In this document: positions 6,919 through 13,994 of the stretch, piece after piece
How the letters are laid out: the number at the start of each line of letters is the position of its first letter
Numbering within the stretch: the stretch's first letter is position 1
Assembly: GCA_947313765.1 (NCBI GenBank)
Contig: CAMZNQ010000257.1
Span: forward strand, 1 to 28,785
Length of the DNA stretch: 28,785 nt
Direction of reading: 5' to 3'
From: an uncultured Sulfurovum sp.
GTDB taxonomy: Bacteria > Campylobacterota > Campylobacteria > Campylobacterales > Sulfurovaceae
The notes under the pieces: model-generated
Told to the model about the DNA's origin: nothing
Database searches by the model: none
What the model saw: only the letters and a program-made list of their open reading frames with translations
Translations under genes and position numbers: made by a program

Positions 6919-7757
6919 GATAAATCCTCATACATTTGAACTGCCTTATCCATCTCTTTTAAAAGAGGCATATTTAACTTATCTAATCTATTTAATGAAT
7001 TTTTTGAAATATTCGCAGTCATAATAATTGTTCTATATTTTGCCCATACCTCTGCCACTTTATATAACTGTTGTGTGATATTTTCATCCGTTGTATTATC
7101 TATCAACTCTTTTAGATTAACTTCAAAGAGTATTCCACTCTTTTGTGCATTTTTTCTATTATCTTCTAAATCAATATTGTTTGCTACCAATAGCAACTCT
7201 TTTGTCATCTTTTGAGTAATCATTCTCTCTCTACCTGAAAGATTTATCTGTTCTGCTAATTTTTGGTTGATTTTGTAGAAATTAGATTTTATCATATACA
7301 TATCAACTGCTTCATCCATACTTTTCAATAATAATATATTATCTTTTGATAGATTTTCAAAAGTTTTTTCATTAGCTCTATTTTCTAACACTCTATTTAA
7401 CTCTACTTTAAAAAGTGTCCAAAGAGCAGATACTTTAGTGAGTTGTTCTATTATCTCTTGGTCAGTTGTTTTTGAGATAGTTAGATTTTTATCTCCATTA
7501 AGTAGTATGCTTAAGCCATTATCAAAAAGAGTCATTGTCTCTTTTAAATTTTCTAAACTCTTCTCTCTATTTATCCCTAATTTTATAAATAGAGCCTCTT
7601 TACTCATCTTTTGAGTAAACATTCTCTCTTTTCCTGAGATATTTATTATTTTAGCACTCTCTTGTTGAGTTAATGGTATTTTAATAACCATATCTTTAGC
7701 CTCTATTGATATTATCAAAGATAAATTTATAACTATAAATAGTAATGATTTTTTCAT
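6909..7757 (-). CDS. Periplasmic protein with two tandem PilJ-type (nitrate-sensor-like) domains
   Basis: A 282-residue protein with a signal peptide (about 1-20, ending IEA) and no other membrane segment. It contains two copies of the PilJ/type IV pili methyl-accepting transducer N-terminal domain. The first holds INISGKERMFTQKMSKE (38-54) and the second INLSGRERMITQKMTKE (171-187), each followed by a helical segment ending in a similar L(L)KxMDxAVxMY motif (144-154 and 265-275). In NarX and related sensors the equivalent P-box of such four-helix modules binds nitrate or nitrite, so a ligand-binding role is inferred from family knowledge and from the adjacent nitrite genes. There is no kinase, HAMP or MCP signalling part, so it must act through a partner or as a binding protein. 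A well-placed AAGGA ribosome site precedes the ATG. It converges on the kinase gene with 18 bases between stops. Confidence 0.75.
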   Translation of the reverse strand: MKKSLLFIVINLSLIISIEAKDMVIKIPLTQQESAKIINISGKERMFTQKMSKEALFIKLGINREKSLENLKETMTLFDNGLSILLNGDKNLTISKTTDQEIIEQLTKVSALWTLFKVELNRVLENRANEKTFENLSKDNILLLKSMDEAVDMYMIKSNFYKINQKLAEQINLSGRERMITQKMTKELLLVANNIDLEDNRKNAQKSGILFEVNLKELIDNTTDENITQQLYKVAEVWAKYRTIIMTANISKNSLNRLDKLNMPLLKEMDKAVQMYEDLSKK

Positions 7758-7898
7758 GAAAATCCTTTTTTCTTAATATTGTTCAGATATTTATCTACCA
7801 ATTTTACTTTTTTTTTCTAAAATACAATACAAAAAATTTAAGAAAATATATAATATTTTTTAAAAAAAATTAAATGATTGTTTTATGGGATTTAAAGA

Positions 7899-7975
7899 TG
7901 GTACACCCATCAGGATTCGAACCTGAGACCTTCGGTACCGCAAACCGATGCTCTATCCAGCTGAGCTATGAGTGC
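7899..7975 (-). tRNA. tRNA-Arg (anticodon GCG)
   Basis: The 77-base cloverleaf reads on the minus strand. The acceptor is GCACTCA paired with TGGGTGT, followed by A73 and an encoded CCA. The D arm is GCTC/GAGC, and the anticodon stem TCGGT/ACCGA carries the loop TTGCGGT, giving anticodon GCG (codon CGC). The T arm is TCAGG-TTCGAAT-CCTGA. The first acceptor pair would be G-U. Many bacteria read CGN arginine codons with an ACG (inosine) tRNA, so a GCG anticodon is worth noting. Confidence 0.95.
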
Positions 7976-7992
7976 AACATTATATTGTGAGG

Positions 7993-8026
7993 TTGAAATT
8001 ATAGCTTTTTTTAGCTGTAATTTCAA
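7993..8026 (-). promoter_or_regulatory. 14-bp hairpin between the ubiA operon and the tRNA, with embedded -10 box
   Basis: TTGAAATTA-T-AGCT and AGCT-G-TAATTTCAA form an inverted repeat with one T/G position and a six-T loop (plus-strand view). It lies 16 bases after the stop of the HTH-like gene and 17 bases before the tRNA. On the minus strand a perfect TATAAT (8003-7998) falls in its second arm and is well placed as the tRNA promoter -10. No U-tract follows on the minus strand, so it is not a textbook terminator. Confidence 0.5.
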
Positions 8027-8042
8027 GGAAAAAGAGAAGATT

Positions 8043-8381
8043 TCATCTTTCTGTCTGTAATTTATGAAACTTTAACACCATCTCTATCTTAGCACGAGGA
8101 ATATCTAGTGTATTCTCTATTAGAAGAATATCTTTCCCATCTTCATACATATCTATAATTCTCTTTTTTAACTCCTCTTGACTAGGAGTTTTATTGCTAC
8201 CAAATCTCTCCTCTAACTCATAGATATAACTCTGCAATGCACTCAAATTATAATCTTGAATCTCTATCTTCTCTTCTAAATTCTCTATTTTTGTTCTCTC
8301 TATTAAAAGATAAAATATAACTCCTATTACTGCAATAAATGAGAATAGTGAAAATATAAATTGTAACTCGTTAGCTCCCAT
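8043..8381 (-). CDS. Small membrane-anchored protein with C-terminal HTH-like domain (DUF6115-like)
   Basis: A 112-residue protein with one N-terminal membrane helix (about 7-27), a charged coiled-coil stretch (about 30-60) and a C-terminal helical segment (about 68-108: EELKKRIIDMYEDGKDILLIENTLDIPRAKIEMVLKFH in two or three helices) that looks like a short helix-turn-helix. This layout recalls DUF6115 proteins of Campylobacterota, a call from memory. Its GGAGG ribosome site lies inside the last codons of the prenyltransferase gene, and its ATG directly follows that gene's TAG, so the two are translationally coupled. A membrane tether on a putative DNA-binding domain is odd; the domain may instead mediate protein contacts. 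The function is unknown. Confidence 0.65.
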   Translation of the reverse strand: MGANELQFIFSLFSFIAVIGVIFYLLIERTKIENLEEKIEIQDYNLSALQSYIYELEERFGSNKTPSQEELKKRIIDMYEDGKDILLIENTLDIPRAKIEMVLKFHKLQTER

Positions 8382-9236
8382 CTACATTACCTCCAAAATT
8401 ATTAATATTAAAAACATTATTCCTAAATATCCATTTACTGTAAAAAATGCTTTATCTATTTTTGTGAAATCTTTATTTACTAAATAGTGTTCATAGGTTA
8501 ACATAATGGCACTTAAAAATAGTGCCGTATATGCCCATATTCCAAGCTCTGCATTGATGATGAAAATAGTCCAAAACAGAATGGTCATAATATGAAACAG
8601 TTTAGCAATAAGCATAGTTTTTTTTGCACCAAATTGTGAAGGTATTGAGTGTAATCCATGCTTTTTATCAAATTCAATATCTTGTAAAGAGTAGAGTAAG
8701 TCGAAACCTGCAACCCAAAAGAGAACACCACCTGCAAGATATAGAGACCAGATAGTTATCTCTCCAGATACGGCAACTACACCTGCAATAGGTGCTAACC
8801 CCAATGTTAAACCTAAAATAAGATGTGCCATTGATGAAAAACGCTTAAATAGCGTATATGCACCAAGTATAACTAATATTGGAAAGGATAGTTTAAAGGC
8901 TAATGAATTTATAAAATATGCGATATAGACAAATAGCAATCCATTGATAATAATAAAAACTTGCATTGTTAAATCACTTACACGCCCATCAACTGATGGT
9001 CTATCTTTAGTTCTTGGATTTAATATGTCAATATCTCTATCAAGATAACGGTTAACACCCATTGCAAAATTTCTTGCTGTTATTGCAGATACTGTTCCAA
9101 GAATAAATAGTCTCCATCCAAACCAACCATCTGATGCAACCAACATACCAATAAAGATAAAAGGTAGAGAGAAGATAGAGTGTTTAAACATAACCATTTC
9201 AGATAGATTGGCTAACTTTGTTTTTATATTATTCAT
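8382..9236 (-). CDS. mqnP: UbiA-family polyprenyltransferase, probably MqnP of menaquinone synthesis
   Basis: A 284-residue integral membrane prenyltransferase with about eight or nine hydrophobic helices. The two Asp-rich motifs that hold Mg2+ and prenyl diphosphate are intact: N62-RYLDRDID (62-70) and LQDIEFDKKHG (184-194). UbiA proteins attach a polyprenyl chain to an aromatic acid. Campylobacterota make menaquinone by the futalosine route and lack ubiquinone, so the likely job is the MqnP step rather than 4-hydroxybenzoate prenylation; this is inferred from lineage. Many databases would label it ubiA. It follows the PssA-like gene by 2 bases and abuts the HTH-like gene, forming a three-gene membrane-lipid/quinone operon. 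The quinone would be the substrate for the complex I encoded downstream in the window. Confidence 0.88.
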   Translation of the reverse strand: MNNIKTKLANLSEMVMFKHSIFSLPFIFIGMLVASDGWFGWRLFILGTVSAITARNFAMGVNRYLDRDIDILNPRTKDRPSVDGRVSDLTMQVFIIINGLLFVYIAYFINSLAFKLSFPILVILGAYTLFKRFSSMAHLILGLTLGLAPIAGVVAVSGEITIWSLYLAGGVLFWVAGFDLLYSLQDIEFDKKHGLHSIPSQFGAKKTMLIAKLFHIMTILFWTIFIINAELGIWAYTALFLSAIMLTYEHYLVNKDFTKIDKAFFTVNGYLGIMFLILIILEVM

Positions 9237-9238
9237 AA

Positions 9239-9790
9239 TTATGGGTGTGGAATTCTTAATTTACTATTTAAAGACCATGCAATAGTAGCTACAAAGATAG
9301 AGATAATCCAAGGATTAGAGATGACATCATAAGAGAATATTAGATATAGAATCCAAAGGAGTATTGCTCCTAATGGTGTTGGAACACCCTCAAAAAATTT
9401 AGCAACCTCTCCCTCTTCTGATTTCATATTAAACTCAATAAGTCTTCTAAGCCCTGAAATTATGTATGCTATAAAAACAAAACCTATAATTAGTTGCTCT
9501 ATAGCTGTTCCCTTATCTGTCATAGCATAATATAGAAGAAATGAAGGCATAACAACAAATGAGATAAAATCTGCATAGGAGTCAACCTGTATTCCAAACT
9601 CTGTAGATAGATTATACTTTCTTGCAACTTTTCCATCTGCAATATCTAATGCACCTGCAATCCATGCTAAAATAATGGCAGTGAAGTAGTCTCCATGGAC
9701 AATAAAATGTATAGCAATCAATCCAGAAGCAATGTTTCCAAATGTGATTAAATTAGCTAAATTAAAACGGTTGTGCTTATCAAATAACAT
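9239..9790 (-). CDS. pssA: CDP-alcohol phosphatidyltransferase, likely phosphatidylserine synthase
   Basis: A 183-residue membrane enzyme with the CDP-alcohol phosphatidyltransferase signature D49..D52-G53-x2-A56-R57-x8-G66-x3-D70-x3-D74, which binds CDP-diacylglycerol and two metal ions. The segment GLRRLIEFN (113-121) and FFEGVPTP (132-139) matches the PssA branch of the family, which makes phosphatidylserine, the precursor of phosphatidylethanolamine. The protein is shorter than many PssA enzymes (about 230-250 residues), lacking extra C-terminal helices, but the catalytic core is complete. AAGGAAAA precedes the ATG. It heads a minus-strand operon with the prenyltransferase gene, 2 bases away. 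A phosphatidylglycerophosphate synthase cannot be fully excluded. Confidence 0.8.
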   Translation of the reverse strand: MLFDKHNRFNLANLITFGNIASGLIAIHFIVHGDYFTAIILAWIAGALDIADGKVARKYNLSTEFGIQVDSYADFISFVVMPSFLLYYAMTDKGTAIEQLIIGFVFIAYIISGLRRLIEFNMKSEEGEVAKFFEGVPTPLGAILLWILYLIFSYDVISNPWIISIFVATIAWSLNSKLRIPHP

Positions 9791-9935
9791 TAATTTTCCT
9801 TTCTAAAAGTCGATATTTTACCCTATTACTAATAAGTAGTTGTTTATGGCAATTGTGAGCATATTTAACATTTTGAAACTTTTTATATTTAATGATATTT
9901 AATAATATTTTTTAAAAATATATTTTATTTTTGGG

Positions 9936-9941
9936 TATAAT
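9936..9941 (+). promoter_or_regulatory. Candidate -10 box of miaA
   Basis: A perfect TATAAT, preceded by GGG, lies 57 bases before the miaA ATG. A second weaker box, TACAAT, occurs at 9960-9965. The 208-base divergent gap 9791-9998 is otherwise AT-rich. On the minus strand TAAAAT at 9820-9815 is a weak -10 candidate for pssA. Confidence 0.4.
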
Positions 9942-9998
9942 CATTACACATTTATATGGTACAATTTCATTTAGATTTTAAAATTTTTTAGGAAAATA

Positions 9999-10895
9999 AT
10001 GAGTAATTTTAAACAGATAGCATTAATTGGTCCAACAGCTTCAGGAAAGAGTTCTTTATCCATTGAATGGGCAAAAAAGAACAATGCATATATTCTATCA
10101 TTAGACTCTTTATCTATATATAGGGAGATAAATATTGCTTCAGCAAAACCATCATTAGAAGAGCGTCAAGAGGTTAAACATTTTGGAGTTGATGTTATTT
10201 TTCCAGATGAGCCTTTTGATGTAACTACATTTATTAAACTATATAAGTTGGCAAAGAAAGAGGCTTTAGAAAAGGAGAAGAATCTAATTATTGTTGGAGG
10301 AACAAGTTTCTATCTACATACTCTTATTAATGGCATATCTAAGCTACCTACTATTTCAGAAAATGCAAAAGAAAAAAGTAATGATTTGCTACAAAATCTT
10401 GAAGATGCTCATAGCTTTCTATACTCTAAAGATAGAGAGTATCTAAAATCAATATCTAATAGTGACCGTTATCGTTTAGAGAAAATGTTAAATCTATATT
10501 TTGAGACAAATATGACTCCTAGTGAATATTTTAAAGCTAATCCTCCAAAACCAACAATAGAAGATACTCTACCTATATATGAGATTGATGTAGATAGAGA
10601 TACTCTTAAAAAACGTATCACTAGACGTACAACACAAATGTTAAAATTGGGACTTATTGATGAGGTATTTTACCTAGAGAAAAACTATACTAGAAGTCCA
10701 AATCCTATGGGTTCAATTGGGATAAAAGAGGTTTTAAGATACCTTGATGGAGAGTATACTAAATTTGAGATGAAAAATAAGATTATTACACATACAGGAC
10801 AACTAGCAAAACGTCAACGTACTTTCAATAATTCAAAATTTACAAATAAGATAAGTAGAAGTTTAGAAGAGTTAAAAGTGATGTTACTAAACTAA
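9999..10895 (+). CDS. miaA: tRNA dimethylallyltransferase
   Basis: A 298-residue cytoplasmic enzyme that transfers a dimethylallyl group to N6 of A37 in tRNAs reading UNN codons. The nucleotide-binding loop GPTASGKS (11-18), the catalytic region SLDSLSIYREINIASAKPS (34-52, with D36), GGTSFYLHTLINGI (100-113) and the C-terminal QLAKRQRTF motif (tRNA-binding part of the IPPT family) are all present. Length is near the usual 300. A TTAGGAAAATA ribosome region precedes the ATG. It stands alone on the plus strand, divergent from pssA and convergent with nuoN, with a hairpin between the latter. Confidence 0.95.
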   Translation: MSNFKQIALIGPTASGKSSLSIEWAKKNNAYILSLDSLSIYREINIASAKPSLEERQEVKHFGVDVIFPDEPFDVTTFIKLYKLAKKEALEKEKNLIIVGGTSFYLHTLINGISKLPTISENAKEKSNDLLQNLEDAHSFLYSKDREYLKSISNSDRYRLEKMLNLYFETNMTPSEYFKANPPKPTIEDTLPIYEIDVDRDTLKKRITRRTTQMLKLGLIDEVFYLEKNYTRSPNPMGSIGIKEVLRYLDGEYTKFEMKNKIITHTGQLAKRQRTFNNSKFTNKISRSLEELKVMLLN

Positions 10896-10896
10896 A

Positions 10897-10920
10897 TTAG
10901 TGGGCGTATAAGCCCACTAA
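10897..10920 (-). terminator. Terminator hairpin between miaA and the nuo operon
   Basis: A perfect 9-bp stem, TTAGTGGGC/GCCCACTAA, with a 6-base loop lies right after the miaA stop and 23 bases past the nuoN stop. On the minus strand it is followed by TTTAGTTTAG, on the plus strand only by A-rich sequence, so it mainly ends the nuo message. The hairpin could protect both 3' ends. Confidence 0.65.
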
Positions 10921-10943
10921 AAAATAGAGGAGAATATTAGATA

Positions 10944-12458
10944 TTAGTTAAAACCAATACCTGATTGTTTAATCATCTCTGTGATAGTCTCTAAAAGAGG
11001 GTCAACATAGAACATTGAACCTACTGTTACAAAGACTGCTAAACCAAGAATAGTTAAGAGAGGTTTTGAAACATTGTAATAGGTAGTCTTTTCTGTAACC
11101 AAAGTTGTTGGCTCTTTTAAGAACATATATACAATCAATTTCAAGTAGTAATAAGCTGCAATAGCAGAGTTTAGACCCATTACAATAGCTAACCATATAT
11201 ATCCAGAATCAACTGCTGCTGACATAAGGTAGATTTTTCCCCAAAATACAGAGAATGGTGGAACACCAGCAAGTGAGAGCATAAATAGTGCCATTACAAC
11301 TGCACCCATTGGCATGATTTTAATCATTCCTGAAAATTTAGAGTAAGGGTGGTCAAAGCGTGAATGGTGGATATTTTGTTTATGTCGACTTACCCATAAC
11401 ATTGCAAATGCTCCAAGGTTTGTAAACATAAATAGTCCATAGTACAAGAATATACCAGAGTTTGCTTTAACTGTTGCAAGAGCAACTGCAACCATTACAA
11501 AACCTGCATGAGAGATTGATGAGTAAGCTAACATTCTTTTTACATCTTCTTGAACTAATGCCATAATATTAGCAATAGTCATAGTGATAACAGATAGTGC
11601 TATAATTACATACTGTACCCACTCTATATTTAGAGATATAAACATCTCAAATATTCTCATAGATACTACAAAAGCAGCTATCTTAGGAACAATAGACATA
11701 TATCCTGCTAGTGGAGATGATGCACCCTCATAAACATCTGGAGCCCATGTATGGAATGGGAATAGTGAAAGTTTAAATGCAAATGCAACAAGTAAAAGCC
11801 CTGCTCCACCTAAAATCAAGAACATTATCCCTACTTCATCCAATCTACTCTGAAGTGCTACTGCAATCTGATTTAACTCTAAACTTCCTGACAATCCATA
11901 TAGAACAGCAGAACCCATAGAGAAGAAACCAGCAGCTAATGCACCCATTGTAAAGTATTTAACTGCAGCCTCAAATGAGTTTGCTCTGTTGTGAAGAGCA
12001 ATCAGAGTATATAGTGCTAATGATGCTGTCTCTAATCCAACAAAGATAAGAATCAAGTTATCTGAACTTACCATAAATTGGAATCCTGCAATCATAAACA
12101 AGAAGAGAGCAAAGAACTCAGGGTATGAGTACTCATGAAATCTTTTTGATGTTAATGCTAAAGGAATAAATAGCATTGAAGCAATTAAAATAAGAACTTG
12201 CGATAGTATCGCTACTCCATCAATAAGAAGAACATCAAAAAAACCATTTTGATATTCAAGACCAAGAACTGAACCCAAATCAACCAATAGAATTAAAATT
12301 GTAAACATTACATAGAGTGATTTATGTAGATGTCCTTTTATTAAATCTAAAACTAAAATAAGTAAACCACCACCAATTGCAATTAACATCGGTACAAGTG
12401 TCGATATGTGCAATTGGGCAAAACCAATATTTACAGGCTCTAATAGAGGTGTTCCCAT
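10944..12458 (-). CDS. nuoN: NADH-quinone oxidoreductase subunit N (complex I antiporter-like)
   Basis: A 504-residue inner-membrane subunit with about 14 helices, one of the three Mrp-antiporter-like proton channels of complex I. The channel residues are in place: E143 in GLETAS, K229 in [16 protein letters not shown] (226-241), H236, and K259 in IVPKIAAF. It is the last gene of the operon. Its ATG shares one base with the stop of nuoM (TAATG), so its translation is probably coupled to nuoM, whose frame is broken upstream; reading of the distal nuoM segment would be needed for coupling. Length and motifs are normal. Confidence 0.95.
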   Translation of the reverse strand: MGTPLLEPVNIGFAQLHISTLVPMLIAIGGGLLILVLDLIKGHLHKSLYVMFTILILLVDLGSVLGLEYQNGFFDVLLIDGVAILSQVLILIASMLFIPLALTSKRFHEYSYPEFFALFLFMIAGFQFMVSSDNLILIFVGLETASLALYTLIALHNRANSFEAAVKYFTMGALAAGFFSMGSAVLYGLSGSLELNQIAVALQSRLDEVGIMFLILGGAGLLLVAFAFKLSLFPFHTWAPDVYEGASSPLAGYMSIVPKIAAFVVSMRIFEMFISLNIEWVQYVIIALSVITMTIANIMALVQEDVKRMLAYSSISHAGFVMVAVALATVKANSGIFLYYGLFMFTNLGAFAMLWVSRHKQNIHHSRFDHPYSKFSGMIKIMPMGAVVMALFMLSLAGVPPFSVFWGKIYLMSAAVDSGYIWLAIVMGLNSAIAAYYYLKLIVYMFLKEPTTLVTEKTTYYNVSKPLLTILGLAVFVTVGSMFYVDPLLETITEMIKQSGIGFN

Positions 12459-13985
12459 TATTTTTCCTCCTTTTTACTAATTATAATAGCATCTTTAGTT
12501 GTTTGTAGTTGTGCATGTTCTTCCATTTGAACCAACAATGCTTTAACAGAGTTATCAATTGGTTTAAGAACTGGATTAGGGTATACACCCAACCAAACAA
12601 CAATAGCTACTAATGGAAGAAGTGCTGTAAGCTCTCTACCATCTAAATCTTTTAAACTTAAGTTCTTTTTCTTTGTAACAGGCCCAAAAAAAGATTTTTT
12701 AAAGAGTGCTAACATATATACAGAACCAATAATAATTGTAGAACCTGCAATGATAGTACCAATTACAGATACTTTATAGAATCCAAGTAGAACTAAAAAC
12801 TCTCCAACAAATCCAATTGTTAAAGGTAATCCAACAGATGCCATCAACATAACACCAAAGATTGTTGCATATACAGGCATAACAGCTGCTAATCCACCAA
12901 ACTCTGACATTGTTTTTGTTCCTGTACGTACGTTCATATATTACACCTACTAACATAAATAACGCACCTGAAACAATACCGTGAGATAACATTAAAAATA
13001 CAGAACCACCAAGTCCTTCAGCATTCATAGCAAACACACCTAGCATAATAACACCCATGTGAGATACAGATGAGTATGCAACTACCTGTTTCATGTCTTT
13101 TTGAGCAAAGGCAATCATAGCTGTATATACAACCATAATTATTGACAATACCATAATGAATGGTGTAAAGTCTACTGACGCATCAGGTAAAATTGGTAAT
13201 GAGAATCTTACAAAACCATAAGTACCCATTTTAAGAAGAACAGCTGCTAGAATTACAGAACCAATTGTTGGTGCTTGTCCATGAGCATGTGGTAACCATG
13301 TATGGAATGGAAACATTGGAACTTTAATGGCAAAACCAGAAAAGAATGCCAAGAATAACCAGAACTGTTGGTCTGATGTTAGATGTAGTTGATACCAATC
13401 TAAAATATTAAATGTCCATACTCCATTATCTAAATGGTATAGATATGCTACTGCCAAGAGTCCAATTAACATAATCAATGAACCTGCAAATGTATACAAG
13501 AAGAACTTAACAGCTGCATAGACTCTTGTAGGCCCACCCCATGCACCAATGATATATAACATTGGTACTAATGAAAGTTCCCAGAATAGATAGAATATTA
13601 TTGCATCTAATGCTACAAATACTCCAACCATTGTCATCTCTAGGAAAAGAAGAGATACAATCATGTTTTTCATGTTAGGAGTATCTTCTTTAAGTAAGAT
13701 AATACCTAAAAGCGTAATCAATGTTGCCATAATAACAATAAAGAGTGAAATACCATCAATACCTAAGTTGTATGAGATTCCAAACTGTGAAATAATTGGA
13801 CTAAACTCTGTAAATTGCATTCCTGCGTTTGCATTGTCAAAGCCTACCCATAACCATAATGCTAAGATAAACTCTACAGAAGCTACGGCAATACCGTAAG
13901 CTTTTGCAGAGCGTCTATCTACAACAAAACCTAAAATACCTGCTAGTGCAGGAAAAAATATTAATATACTTAATATATGACTCAT
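12458..13985 (-). pseudogene. nuoM: NADH-quinone oxidoreductase subunit M, split by a frameshift
   Basis: Two overlapping reading frames together make one NuoM. The upstream frame (13985 to about 12930) gives residues 1-353 with all usual motifs: E136 in FWELSLVPM, K221 in FAIKVPMFPFHTWLPHAHG, K252 and HMGVIMLG. After ERT (351-353) it runs about 50 residues out of frame and stops at 12774. The correct sequence (SEFGGLAAVMP, then MLMASVGLPLTIGFVGEFL) resumes in the +1 frame and ends at 12458. The break coincides with a 4-base duplication, GTACGTACGT at 12924-12933. Removing one unit gives ERTGTKTMSEFGG and a 507-residue NuoM, the normal size. The distal frame has an ATG at 12937 but no strong ribosome site. 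Sequencing or assembly error is possible. GGAGG precedes the 13985 start. Confidence 0.9.
12924..12933. repeat. 4-bp tandem duplication (GTAC)2GT causing the nuoM frameshift
   Basis: The stretch GTACGTACGT holds two and a half copies of a 4-base unit. The NuoM family expects one unit fewer at this point. An added tetranucleotide is consistent with slipped replication, fill-in repair of a 4-base overhang, or an assembly artefact. Confidence 0.85.
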
Positions 13986-13994
13986 AACCCCTCC

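Noticed and set aside
9849..9865. lac-operator-like AATTGTGAGC upstream of miaA
   Set aside because: Only half the operator matches, there is no symmetric arm and no LacI-type context; taken as chance.
12458..12937. Separate 159-residue gene between nuoM and nuoN
   Set aside because: Its sequence is the missing C-terminal third of NuoM and the upstream frame overlaps it. It is the distal part of a frameshifted nuoM.
12905..12945. Programmed ribosomal frameshift at the A-rich stretch (AACAAAAACAA) in nuoM
   Set aside because: Restoring the frame needs a +1 (or -2) shift, whereas such A-rich sites favour -1. The 4-base duplication explains the break more simply.
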